48,323 bases of DNA from CAZDBA01 sp964503615 (GTDB lineage: Bacteria > Planctomycetota > Planctomycetia > Pirellulales > Pirellulaceae), in assembly GCA_964503615.1 (NCBI GenBank), contig CAZDBA010000012.1:1-48323 (forward strand), given 5' to 3'. Below are positions 25,980 through 34,477 of the stretch, piece after piece. Under the pieces are notes generated by a model. It made no database searches. It was given only the letters and a program-made list of their open reading frames with translations, and was not told where the DNA came from. The first letter of the stretch is position 1; every line of letters begins with the position of its first letter. The translations under genes and the position numbers were made by a program.

Positions 25980-26327
25980 TTAGATTGCGGTGGGGCCGCG
26001 TTCGCCGGTTCGGATGCGAACGCAATCATCCATGGGCAGGATGAAAATCTTGCCGTCGCCGATTTCACCTTGCTCACCCGATTTTCCGCCTTCGGAAATC
26101 GCTTTGATCGTGGGTTCCACGAATTCTTCATTGACCGCAATCTGCAATTGAACTTTGCGGCGCAAGTTCAAGGTAAATTCATCCCCTTTGAAGATCTCTG
26201 GATTTCCCTTTTGTCGCCCAAAGCCCTGGCAGTCCATAATCGTGAGCCGAAAGACTTCGACTTCAGACAATGCGTCCTTGACGCTTTCCAGTTTGTCCGG
26301 CTGAATGATTGCGATGATGAGTTTCAT
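25980..26327 (-). CDS. glnB: PII signal-transduction protein with Phe at position 51
   Basis: A 115-residue PII-family regulator, which senses 2-oxoglutarate and ATP/ADP and controls nitrogen assimilation proteins. It matches PII closely: GFGRQKG (35-41), DGKIFILPMDDCVRIRTGE, and the C-terminal RGPTAI. The T-loop reads GNPEIFKGDEFTLNL: the residue uridylylated in proteobacteria, Tyr51, is Phe, and residue 46 is also Phe. Three residues are inserted before IGDGKIF. The protein should still bind effectors but not be uridylylated. No amtB or glnA gene is nearby. glnB and glnK cannot be told apart, so the symbol is provisional. Confidence 0.88.
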   Translation of the reverse strand: MKLIIAIIQPDKLESVKDALSEVEVFRLTIMDCQGFGRQKGNPEIFKGDEFTLNLRRKVQLQIAVNEEFVEPTIKAISEGGKSGEQGEIGDGKIFILPMDDCVRIRTGERGPTAI

Positions 26328-26427
26328 ACTAGAGGCTTTTTAAATCCAGGCTTGAAAGGCGACTATGAATTTATCCGGCTATGTCCGAATCGGCAATCCG
26401 CCATCGGTTCTAGCTATGGTTTGCGAA

Positions 26428-27015
26428 CTAGGTCCTGCGTCTTCTCTTGGCAGTAAATGTGATCGCCAGCAGCAGGTAAGCTGTTAAACCAGTTGGTTCT
26501 GGAACCGCAACCGCTGTCGCAGAAAACCGAAAGCTAGTCCCATCTACGACAATTGGGAAAGGATCATTACTTCCAGCACCACTTAAGGTCACCAACCTGT
26601 TGGCGGAGAGATTATCGACAGTAATCGACAAAGGATCATTGGGAAAAACCTCGCTGAACGTCGATTGATAAACTGTTTGGTCCGGGTCGGAAATTGCAAT
26701 GGAAAACAAATCGCTTTCGAGCAATTCCGCAACTCCACTAGCGCTGGTCAAAGGAACATTCAGGTCTATTGGATTCGACGGATCGGGGGTCAATATCAAA
26801 GCAACGTCCGTGGCCGTTGCAGAACTCGCGTTCTCATTTAGTGTGAATGTACCGCTGATGTCAAAAAGAAAAGCTCCGGCGAATCCGGCAACGTAGGTAT
26901 AGGTACTATTGCCCTCGAAACGATAGTCGGTTGACTGGGCCTGAGTGATGGCAGGTAGCAATGTGACGACTACGGCAGTTGCAAAAATCAAATGGCTGCA
27001 TTTTGAAACGCTCAT
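26428..27015 (-). CDS. PEP-CTERM exported protein
   Basis: A 195-residue secreted protein. I start at ATG 27013-27015 (MSVSKCSH), because GGAGGTG is just upstream; a TTG four codons earlier overlaps that site. The signal peptide ends near ITQAQ. The mature part is a beta-rich domain of low similarity to anything I know. The C-terminus is a textbook PEP-CTERM signal: VPEP, then a hydrophobic stretch (LTAYLLLAITFTA), then RRRR. Such proteins are sorted by exosortase to the surface or extracellular polymer. No exosortase gene is in the window. Confidence 0.82.
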   Translation of the reverse strand: MSVSKCSHLIFATAVVVTLLPAITQAQSTDYRFEGNSTYTYVAGFAGAFLFDISGTFTLNENASSATATDVALILTPDPSNPIDLNVPLTSASGVAELLESDLFSIAISDPDQTVYQSTFSEVFPNDPLSITVDNLSANRLVTLSGAGSNDPFPIVVDGTSFRFSATAVAVPEPTGLTAYLLLAITFTAKRRRRT

Positions 27016-27115
27016 CTTCACCTCCAAATCAAATAGTTAAAGAGACACTCAATTCACGTACACGTCAGGCAATCGCGTCACCCAAAGCATGTGGACACAT
27101 CAATTGTAATACCGG

Positions 27116-28336
27116 TCATTCCATTTCGTCAAATAATGCTTCGACGTACTGATCGACATTGAATACTGCAAACGCATCAGGGGTTTCACCCAGTCCAATA
27201 AACTTAACGGGCAGATTAAATTCTTGACGAATTGGAATGGCGACACCACCCTTTGCCGTTCCGTCCAGTTTGGCAAGTACGATTCCTGTGCAACCGGCCG
27301 CTTCGGAAAACCCTTTGGCTTGGCTGATCGCGTTTTGACCGGCCGTGGCGTCCAGTACGAGTAAGACTTCGTGAGGTGCCTCGGGAATCACTTTTCCGAT
27401 CGTGTTTCGAATCTTAGTCAGCTCGTCCATGAGGTTACGTTGAGTCTGCAAGCGACCGGCGGTATCAATAATGCAAATGTCTGCGTTCGACTTTTTCGCC
27501 GTATCGGCAGCTCGGTATGCAACACTGGCCGGGTCGCTGCCCTGATCGCCTGTGACGATCTCAGCACCTAATCGCTCCGACCAAATGGTAAGTTGTTGGA
27601 CGGCCGCTGCGCGAAAAGTATCGCCTGCGCCCAAGACAACTGATTTGCCTTGTTCACGAAAGCGGTTGGTAAGCTTTGCGATCGAAGTCGTTTTTCCTGA
27701 TCCGTTGACACCGACTACCATTACTACCGTTGGTCCGGAGTCGGCTGATTTCAGATCGGGTGATTCCTGCTCCATGATTTCGCGAATTGTGGTCTGAGCA
27801 GATTCGATCAAATCCTTTTTAAACATCTTCCGCGCGCGGAACTTGGATTTGATGTCGTCACGAATTTTGGCAGCCGGTCCTGCGCCCATATCGGTTTTGA
27901 TCAAAGCCGCAAAAACCTCCTCACAAAATGCGTCGTCCACGATGCGGCCTTCGCTCTTGAAGATATCACGGATGTCCGTGTTGAGAGCGTTGCGAGTTTT
28001 GACGAATCCGCTTTTGATGAACCCCAGAATACCTCGCTTCTTTTTAGGCTCTGGCTCTTGGGGAGGTTCTGGTTCGGCCTCCGTTGCCTGAGGTGGTTCA
28101 GTGGTGGCTGGGGAGGGGGCAGGCGGTTCGGCCAGCGGCTCCGTCTTTTGAGGTGTAACCTCGGGAGTCTTTTCAGCGGTCGTGGTTGGTTCAGCTGGCG
28201 CGACGGTTTCAGCAGGTTCTATGGGAGAGGCTGGTTCCACAGGGGGTGTTTGCGGTTCGGGAGTTTGAACCGGATCAGGTGTGGGTGTTTCTTCTGTGTT
28301 CTTCTTTTTGCGCGAAAAAGGATTCCAGCGAGCCAT
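27116..28336 (-). CDS. ftsY: Signal recognition particle receptor FtsY
   Basis: The SRP receptor GTPase, which docks ribosome-nascent chain complexes at the membrane translocon, 406 residues. A long acidic Pro/Glu/Thr-rich N-terminal A domain (about 12-97) precedes the NG domain. G motifs are GVNGSGKTT, DTFRAAAV, DTAGRLQ and AKLDGTAKGG. The N domain contains KTRNALNTDI. The gene follows nusB on the minus strand after 127 bp and may belong to the ribH-nusB transcript. It fits an organism with many exported proteins. Confidence 0.97.
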   Translation of the reverse strand: MARWNPFSRKKKNTEETPTPDPVQTPEPQTPPVEPASPIEPAETVAPAEPTTTAEKTPEVTPQKTEPLAEPPAPSPATTEPPQATEAEPEPPQEPEPKKKRGILGFIKSGFVKTRNALNTDIRDIFKSEGRIVDDAFCEEVFAALIKTDMGAGPAAKIRDDIKSKFRARKMFKKDLIESAQTTIREIMEQESPDLKSADSGPTVVMVVGVNGSGKTTSIAKLTNRFREQGKSVVLGAGDTFRAAAVQQLTIWSERLGAEIVTGDQGSDPASVAYRAADTAKKSNADICIIDTAGRLQTQRNLMDELTKIRNTIGKVIPEAPHEVLLVLDATAGQNAISQAKGFSEAAGCTGIVLAKLDGTAKGGVAIPIRQEFNLPVKFIGLGETPDAFAVFNVDQYVEALFDEME

Positions 28337-28463
28337 TGGATAACTTGGGAAAATGGATGGTCAGTTAAGCTGCGATCTTAACAAGAGAACCAGTTACGGA
28401 AAACTCACAATCAGCGCGAAAACGAGACCGGACCTGCGAGGAGTGGACTTGTTTGTCTAAAGT

Positions 28464-28952
28464 CTAAGGGCTTTCGCTGGCAGGGTCCGTATTGCCTGCA
28501 TCGCCCGTTGCTTGGTCGTTGGTATCGGCAGATTCAGAAACCGCCTCAGGTTTTGCCGATTTAAGCACACGATCGAGGATCCCGTTGACAAATCCGGAAG
28601 ATTGGTTGCTTCCGAATCGCTTTGCCAGTTCAATCGCTTCGTTGATTACGACCGAGGCGGGGGTATCCGTATGAATCAGTTCATAAGCCCCCAGTCGCAA
28701 GATATTGCGATCAGTAACGGCCATTCTGGGTACACTCCAATTGTTGGCCGCGGCTTGAACCGCTGCATCCAGTTCTGCTTGATTGCCCCGAACTCCGCCG
28801 ACCAGTTGGGTCGCAAAGCGAACCAGGCCTTCGGCGTTATTCAAGCGAGTGTTTACGAACTGTTGTTGCTGTTCGGTCGCGGATTCTTCGTTGAGATCGT
28901 ATTGAAAAAGCACTTGCAATACGACTTGACGTGCTCGACTGCGTGTAGACAT
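28464..28952 (-). CDS. nusB: Transcription antitermination factor NusB
   Basis: A 162-residue NusB, which with NusE (S10) binds boxA RNA in ribosomal RNA leaders. It has the family's opening RSRARQVVLQVLFQYDL and closing KRFGSNQSSGFVNGILDRV. A further 30 residues at the C-terminus are acidic and low-complexity. It starts 39 bp after ribH, the common ribH-nusB pairing, which supports the assignment of both. Confidence 0.95.
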   Translation of the reverse strand: MSTRSRARQVVLQVLFQYDLNEESATEQQQQFVNTRLNNAEGLVRFATQLVGGVRGNQAELDAAVQAAANNWSVPRMAVTDRNILRLGAYELIHTDTPASVVINEAIELAKRFGSNQSSGFVNGILDRVLKSAKPEAVSESADTNDQATGDAGNTDPASESP

Positions 28953-28991
28953 CTAGTTTTGATTCGTTCTGAAAATAGTTTGACCAGAGTA

Positions 28992-29465
28992 TTAGCTTTT
29001 CAGCTGGTCAATCAACCGCAAAATGTCAATTGCTGCTTGAGTCGCTTCGACTCCCTTGTTTCCGCGATTTCCACCGGCGCGTGCTTCGGCTTGCTGAACG
29101 GTGTTGCAGGTTAGCACCCCCATCGCGACAGGTGCTCCAAATTCGTGGCCCAGTTGGCTAAGGCTTTGGCTGACTTCACGGTTGATATGCTGGTCATGCG
29201 TCGTTTCTCCCCGGATTACACAACCCAAACAAACGACAGCCGAAACGCGTTTTTGTTCGAGCAGTTTTCTGGCCATCAAAGGGATTTCCCATGCGCCAGG
29301 CACCCAGACAACATCGATGTTTTCTTCAGGGACATCATTATCTGCCAGAGTCGCCAACGCAGCTTGGTGCAGGCTACTGGTAATTCTCGTGTTGTATTGA
29401 GAGACGATAACGGCGAACCGGTGTTGCGAGACACTGGAATCCTCCGCGCGAAATTCATTTACCAT
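28992..29465 (-). CDS. ribH: 6,7-dimethyl-8-ribityllumazine synthase
   Basis: The penultimate enzyme of riboflavin synthesis, joining 5-amino-6-ribitylaminouracil with 3,4-dihydroxy-2-butanone 4-phosphate. Conserved blocks are VVWVPGAWEIPLMARKL, CLGCVIRGETTHDQHI (with the catalytic His), GVLTCNTVQQAEARAG and GNKGVEA. Its 157 residues are normal for the family. The gene is first in the minus-strand ribH-nusB(-ftsY) group. No riboflavin riboswitch is seen in the 200 bp upstream. Confidence 0.96.
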   Translation of the reverse strand: MVNEFRAEDSSVSQHRFAVIVSQYNTRITSSLHQAALATLADNDVPEENIDVVWVPGAWEIPLMARKLLEQKRVSAVVCLGCVIRGETTHDQHINREVSQSLSQLGHEFGAPVAMGVLTCNTVQQAEARAGGNRGNKGVEATQAAIDILRLIDQLKS

Positions 29466-29693
29466 GAGAAAACCGAAGTACTAATCAGATTCGAAAGGAT
29501 AAGGAGAAAAGTAAGTATGAGGCGTCGGATTATGAACGGTAGGCTGCCTGTTGTGAATAGCTCGGACGCCGTTCAGAAATAAATTCTTGTTTCATTAGGG
29601 GCTAACCCGTTGTCGGTTTGGAGAACGAGTGATATTTGCTGCTCAGCTTTTGGTGTAAAGCCTTCCGGTCATAATACGCGGCCGTTTTGGATC

Positions 29694-31151
29694 TTAGATA
29701 TCAGAAGGCTGGATACTCATCAGAAATTCAGCATTCGTTTTATACTTGCGCACTTTGTCGACCAGTTGCTGCATCGCGTCGGGAGGATTCAGTTCGCTAA
29801 GTGCTCGGCGAATCATGCAAATTCGTTCATACTCTTCCGGATCGAACAGTTTTTCTTCTCTCCGCGTTCCACTGGCATTAATATCGATGGCAGGCCAAAC
29901 CCGTCGATCAACAAGAGCTCGATCGAGAACGATTTCCATGTTACCCGTTCCTTTGAATTCTTCGAAGATAACGTCGTCCATCTTACTGCCTGTATCGACC
30001 AAAGCAGTGGCCATGATCGTTAGGGAACCGCCTTCTTCGACTTTTCGAGCCGATCCAAAAAAGGCTTTGGGTTTTTGCATGGCGTTGGCGTCCAAGCCAC
30101 CAGAAAGTGTCTTGCCTGACTGAGGGCACTCAGAGTTCCAAGCACGTCCCAGTCGCGTAATTGAATCGAGAAAGATAATGACATCCAAGCCGCTTTCGAC
30201 CAACCGCTTGGCTTTTTCCAGTACCATCTCGGCGACCTGAATATGTCGCGATGGCGGCTCGTCAAACGTCGAGCTGATCACTTCGCATCGTTCGCTTTTG
30301 ACTTCACGCTCCATGTCGGTGACTTCTTCGGGGCGCTCGTCGATCAACAGCATGATGACGTAGGCAGAGGGGTAGTTCTTGACCACGGCCTGTGCCATCC
30401 GCTGCATCAACATCGTCTTGCCGGCGCGGGGGACACTGACAATCAGACCTCGTTGCCCGAATCCGATCGGGGTGACCATGTCCATAATCCGAGTCGATAG
30501 TTCTTTCGGATCGTGCTCCATAATGATCCTTTGGTTGGGATGCAACGGAGTCAAATCGTCAAACTGAACCAGGCTGGAGTTTTCATTGGGGTCCAAGCCG
30601 TTGATGGCTTCGACACGCAGCAGCGCAAAATATCGCTCGTTCTCTTTCGGAGGGCGGATTTGCCCACTAACGATCGCACCGTTTCGCAGGTTGAATTTTC
30701 GAATCTGGCTGGGTGACACGTAAATGTCGTCCGGGCAACTCAGATAGTGGTACTCGGGTGACCGCAAAAACCCAAAACCATCGGGCAGGATTTGTAACGT
30801 TCCTTCGCCAAACATGATTCCGCGCTCTGTCACACGACTTTTGATGATCTCCATCATCAGTTCGCGTTGTTGCATTCCCGGTTTGACTTCGACTTTTTCT
30901 TTTGCGGCATAGGCCATCAATTGCTTGATGGTCATTTTTTGCAGCTCGGTAACGTTGATGATATTCCGCTCTTCAGCGTCAACGTCCGATTTGGAGGATG
31001 CTTTTGCTTCTTTGATAGATAAAGTCTCCGCGAGGGAAAGCGGTTCTCCTGAAGATTCTAGCTCAACCATTTTGGCCTCAACTTCGGGGTTGTCTTGCGG
31101 ATGGCGCTTTCGCCGATTCGAGTGCTTGTTTTGTCGAAAAGTTTCTGACAT
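29694..31151 (-). CDS. rho: Transcription termination factor Rho
   Basis: The RNA-dependent ATPase/translocase that ends transcription. The N-terminal helix domain (VTELQKMTIKQLMAYAAKEK) is followed by the cold-shock RNA-binding domain (YHYLSCPDDIYVSPSQIRKF, GQIRPPKENERYFALL). The RecA-like motor has PRAGKTM (241-247) and the Walker B region DVIIFLDSITRLGRAWN, with the conserved SGGLDANAMQKPKAFFGSAR. It is 485 residues against 419 in E. coli, because of a charged N-terminal extension of about 60. It lies 77 bp after coaE on the minus strand. Confidence 0.97.
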   Translation of the reverse strand: MSETFRQNKHSNRRKRHPQDNPEVEAKMVELESSGEPLSLAETLSIKEAKASSKSDVDAEERNIINVTELQKMTIKQLMAYAAKEKVEVKPGMQQRELMMEIIKSRVTERGIMFGEGTLQILPDGFGFLRSPEYHYLSCPDDIYVSPSQIRKFNLRNGAIVSGQIRPPKENERYFALLRVEAINGLDPNENSSLVQFDDLTPLHPNQRIIMEHDPKELSTRIMDMVTPIGFGQRGLIVSVPRAGKTMLMQRMAQAVVKNYPSAYVIMLLIDERPEEVTDMEREVKSERCEVISSTFDEPPSRHIQVAEMVLEKAKRLVESGLDVIIFLDSITRLGRAWNSECPQSGKTLSGGLDANAMQKPKAFFGSARKVEEGGSLTIMATALVDTGSKMDDVIFEEFKGTGNMEIVLDRALVDRRVWPAIDINASGTRREEKLFDPEEYERICMIRRALSELNPPDAMQQLVDKVRKYKTNAEFLMSIQPSDI

Positions 31152-31228
31152 GGTTCTTCCTCCAGGCGCTTGCTCAAGATTTGAATGGAGTCATTCAAAT
31201 CTTGTTGCGAGTCGGCCTTCTCCTAATT

Positions 31229-31840
31229 TCATGTAACAAACATCAGGTTCCATTTTTCCCAAAGTCGTCTTACGTGCTGATTCGTTTCTGCGAGTCCATT
31301 ATTGTTATCAATCACGTCGGTCGCTTTGGAAAGTTTGACCTCAATCGGTGTTTGCGAGGCTTCGCGCTCAAGGAATTCCTGCTCACTCCAACCTCTTTTT
31401 ACTGCTCTTTTTAAGCGGATTTCGAAATCGGTTTGCACAAAAACAATCTTGTCGCACATCCGATCCCAGCCTGCTTTGAACATTACGGGTGCATCGAGAA
31501 CCGCCGCAGGGCATTTCTCGTCTCTGTACTGTCCAATGCGAGCACGAATTAATTCGCTAATTTTGGGGTGTGTAATCTGCTCAAGAGTTAACAGATTCTT
31601 TTTGGCTTGATCACTTTGCTCAAAAACCAGCCCTGCGATTGATCGGCGATCCAATTGACCGTCTGAATTCACAACTTCAGGACCAAAGGCTGTGAGGATC
31701 TCTCGGACGACAACTTCTTGCCTCAGAACTTCATGTCCCAAACCATCTGCATCCAGCACTTTTGCACCGAGCTCTTCGAACTGTCTAGCAACAATAGATT
31801 TGCCGCTGGCAATTCCACCGGCCAAACCGATAGTCAACAT
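31229..31840 (-). CDS. coaE: Dephospho-CoA kinase
   Basis: Phosphorylates dephospho-CoA at the 3' ribose hydroxyl, the last step of coenzyme A synthesis. P-loop GGIASGKS (8-15), LDADGLGHEVL (the D-A-D substrate region), the lid-like QITHPKI, and the C-terminal DVIDNNNGLAETNQHV are all characteristic. Length 203 is normal. It is probably co-transcribed with rho downstream. Confidence 0.95.
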   Translation of the reverse strand: MLTIGLAGGIASGKSIVARQFEELGAKVLDADGLGHEVLRQEVVVREILTAFGPEVVNSDGQLDRRSIAGLVFEQSDQAKKNLLTLEQITHPKISELIRARIGQYRDEKCPAAVLDAPVMFKAGWDRMCDKIVFVQTDFEIRLKRAVKRGWSEQEFLEREASQTPIEVKLSKATDVIDNNNGLAETNQHVRRLWEKWNLMFVT

Positions 31841-32598
31841 GAAGGTTTTTTGTTTGAGGAAATTTGTCAGGTAACGGATCGCTACCTGTCGAAAAGTTGC
31901 GCCGATCTCCTACCAGCTTTTTAAAAGGAACTGCTCCCAATCCAGTTGAAACAAATCGAACCTTCCAAGGAAAGAACGATTCGCTTCGGGTGAAATGCCG
32001 CCAAGCATTTCGATTGTGGGCGTTCACATGAGCATTATTCAAAAAGTCGGATAATTCCCCGTGAGCACCACCGTCTCACTACTAATCTTACTCGTTAAGG
32101 AGGGGGGCTACCAGCGAGAATCGTGGATTGCTTCCCCTCTGGAGGTAATATTAATTTCGAAAGATCCTCGGTTGATCAATGTTTTCAAGGTTGTTCGGTT
32201 AGATACTAGACTTATCCTGAAAACAGACGTTTCAGACCAAACGGTCAGTTGATGGGTATTGAATTTGGACAAATTTTCCGCTTTTTCACCCAACAATAGA
32301 CACCTAATCGAGCTAAACTAAGTCGAGATCGGAGTGGAAAACCCATACAACCCGGATTTCGAGTTTAGTTGTTCGTTGTTTTTGATCTTATTGCTGACCC
32401 AACCGCTGCAGTTTGACACATTTTTACCGGCATTTAGAATCAAATTGATGGGGCGACGAGACGGTTGAGCGACTGATGGACTTATCCAAAAATGTCGACC
32501 TTTCTCTTTATCAAGACCGTTTTTGATATACGATCCGAGCCTACCAACTTGCACAGAGTGCGATCCAGAGATCTGGATTTCTGAGGAGAGATTTTTCA
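31841..32598. other. Long intergenic region with no gene seen
   Basis: These 758 bp between coaE and the next plus-strand gene contain only short frames with improbable composition. An imperfect 6-bp inverted repeat (CAGGTA/TACCTG, 31868-31888) occurs early and a 16-bp palindrome near the end (see below). No tRNA cloverleaf or protein homologue is evident. A small RNA or a long leader cannot be excluded. Confidence 0.5.
32563..32578. promoter_or_regulatory. Palindrome just upstream of coiled-coil membrane protein gene
   Basis: ATCCAGA-GA-TCTGGAT is a perfect 7-bp inverted repeat with a 2-bp spacer, lying immediately before the ribosome binding site GAGGAGAG and about 20 bp from the ATG. The position suits a repressor operator, or a hairpin affecting translation. 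Confidence 0.35.
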
Positions 32599-34053
32599 AT
32601 GGCACGCGAAAACCAAGGCGCGATGATTGCGATCATCATTTTGGTGTTGTTACTCATTATTTCAGTTGTCGTGGCCTATATGGGCATCAACAAAGCCAAT
32701 GAGTATTCAGAGCTGATTAAAAGCATGGAGACCAAAGTAGCGATCGAGAAGAATGTCGCTGAGGCTTACCAAAGACAGGCTCAAGTCGTTAGGGCTTACA
32801 TCGGGTTTGACGGAAGCAGTGATGTCACCTCAGCCAACCGTAACGTTGAGGGTATGTCTAGTATTGGCACTGGTAACCCAGAAGTTCAAGAGGCTGTCAA
32901 AAACATCATTGAAGAAACAAAAAAGACTCAGACTGCATTCCAAAAAGATATGGCTCAGTTCGGAAGCGGGGAGAAGAAGGAAAACATCACTTACCGAACG
33001 GTGATTAACAAACGAGGCACCGTCCTGAAAGCACTTGCGAGCAACTACCAAGTCGCCCAAAACGCCGCAGAACGTTCCAGTGCTGAAGCTGCAGCAGAGA
33101 AAACTGCCAGAGAAGCCGATAGCATAAAATTTGCGGAAGATGTAAAGAATTTGAACGACAAATTCAACGCCGCAGTTGCTGAACATGCTGAAAATGCCAA
33201 AAAATTGGGCGATGAGATAGAAAAGCTGACGGATATCAATAAAAAAATCAATCAAAAAAAGGAAGAAGAAGTAACCGAAGTCAGCAAGCAGGTTACTGCA
33301 CTCAACATACAAGTTGTCGATTTGACCGATGACAATAACGTGCTTAAGCAAAAAGTCGATGAGTACGAGCGGGAAACGTTCGACGTGGCTGATGGTCTGA
33401 TTAAGGGTGTTTCTCCTGAGATCGAAATGGTTGTGATTAACCGTGGTTCTGCAGATGGGCTGAAAACAGGCAGGTCCTTTGCCGTGTATAGCAAAGACGT
33501 AACCAACTTCGAAAAGGGCCGCCACAAGGCTACCATCGAAATTACTAACATCGTGGGCCCTCATACCGCAGAAGCCCGTATCACCAGCGAACTCGATCCA
33601 CGCAAACCGATCTTGACGAACGACCAGATTCTCAACGCAGTCTGGGATCCAGGCTTTCGAGTTTCGATCGCTTTGGCGGGAGAGTTTGATCTGGACAGGG
33701 ACGGCTTTTCCGACCTGCCTCGGTTGATTCAAGACATTGAAAATAACGGTGGTACCGTCTCGGCTTACAACGATGAGAACGGTGAACTGGTCGGTGAAAT
33801 CACTTCTGCGACCCGCTATTTCGTTTTAGGTGGCCAGCCTGATCCGGACTCGAAAACATACGGAAATGTGATCGATGCGATTCAAGTGATGGACAAGCAG
33901 GCTAAAGAATTTGCCGTTCAAGAAATCAGCGTGGATAAACTCTACCGCTGGATGGGTAAGCAGCGGAGGTCAAAAATCGAAAGACTTGATAACCGTATTG
34001 GCGAGCAGTTTCGACGTCGCTCCCCCGAAGACAGTTTGATTGAAGACCAGTAA
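32599..34053 (+). CDS. Membrane-anchored coiled-coil protein of unknown function
   Basis: A 484-residue protein anchored by one N-terminal helix (AIIILVLLLIISVVVAYMG, residues 10-28) with the remainder most likely periplasmic. Residues about 30-270 form long coiled coils with heptad-like Glu/Lys repeats (AEAAAEKTAREADSIKFAED). After residue 270 comes a globular beta-containing region (VVINRGSADGLKTGRSFAVY). A later segment (IQDIENNGGTVSAYNDENG) faintly resembles a BRCT fold. I do not recognise a named family; the layout resembles planctomycete-specific proteins. The ATG has GAGGAGAG upstream and a strong terminator follows the gene, so it is a single transcription unit. Confidence 0.65.
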   Translation: MARENQGAMIAIIILVLLLIISVVVAYMGINKANEYSELIKSMETKVAIEKNVAEAYQRQAQVVRAYIGFDGSSDVTSANRNVEGMSSIGTGNPEVQEAVKNIIEETKKTQTAFQKDMAQFGSGEKKENITYRTVINKRGTVLKALASNYQVAQNAAERSSAEAAAEKTAREADSIKFAEDVKNLNDKFNAAVAEHAENAKKLGDEIEKLTDINKKINQKKEEEVTEVSKQVTALNIQVVDLTDDNNVLKQKVDEYERETFDVADGLIKGVSPEIEMVVINRGSADGLKTGRSFAVYSKDVTNFEKGRHKATIEITNIVGPHTAEARITSELDPRKPILTNDQILNAVWDPGFRVSIALAGEFDLDRDGFSDLPRLIQDIENNGGTVSAYNDENGELVGEITSATRYFVLGGQPDPDSKTYGNVIDAIQVMDKQAKEFAVQEISVDKLYRWMGKQRRSKIERLDNRIGEQFRRRSPEDSLIEDQ

Positions 34054-34092
34054 TCGAAACGGTTTTGGTTATTATTAACCAGTAAAAGAACA

Positions 34093-34132
34093 AAAGGCCA
34101 AGCACGAAGAACCTGCTTGGCCTTTCTTTTTA
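34093..34132 (+). terminator. Rho-independent terminator
   Basis: AAAGGCCAAGCA pairs perfectly with TGCTTGGCCTTT across a 9-nt loop (CGAAGAACC) and is followed by CTTTTT. It ends the coiled-coil protein gene. Confidence 0.93.
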
Positions 34133-34158
34133 TCTTGTGGGAAGTGGGCAAACTGGAT

Positions 34159-34470
34159 ATGGAAACTGGCGACATATTGCAACTGCTAGTCGAGATCGAA
34201 GATGATGTTTACTTCACCTACGGAGATGGAAACAGATTCGAAGGCTGGATCTTGGAGGCGACTAATGACTCGATTCTTGTAATGTGAAGACCATCGCCAT
34301 TCTACGCACAGGCAACAGGGACTAATGATATGGCCCCACCAGACGAGTGGATCCAACTAACGGAAATAGACGTAGAATCTCTGAACTGGCTACTAAATCC
34401 CAAAAAGGAAAAATCGAATCTACCACCTGTCGACAAGCCAGCCAAAAAATGGTGGACGTTTTGGAGATAG
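34159..34470 (+). pseudogene. Small gene interrupted by an in-frame TGA (codon 43)
   Basis: A 104-codon frame from ATG at 34159 to TAG at 34468-34470 is open except for one TGA at 34285-34287. Before it: METGDILQLLVEIEDDVYFT... with GNRFEGWILEA. After it, without frame change: RPSPFYAQATGTNDMAPPDE, then WIQLTEIDVESLNWLLN and a lysine/tryptophan-rich end. Both halves look like real coding sequence. The simplest explanation is a Trp (TGG) to TGA change, either natural decay or a base error. Selenocysteine is less likely because I see no convincing hairpin after the TGA. The family is unrecognised. Confidence 0.6.
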
Positions 34471-34477
34471 GTCGTCA

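Noticed and set aside
27016..27027. Alternative TTG start for the PEP-CTERM gene
   Set aside because: Its codons (TTG GAG GTG) coincide with the ribosome binding site GGAGGTG of the next ATG, which is a better start.
32830..33732. 300-codon minus-strand frame
   Set aside because: Antisense to the coiled-coil gene. The Phe/Ile/Leu-rich product is what results from reading Lys/Glu codons backwards.
34288..34320. SECIS hairpin after the TGA at 34285
   Set aside because: Only a 3-bp GCC/GGC stem with a 12-nt loop can be drawn. That is too weak, and Trp fits the context better.
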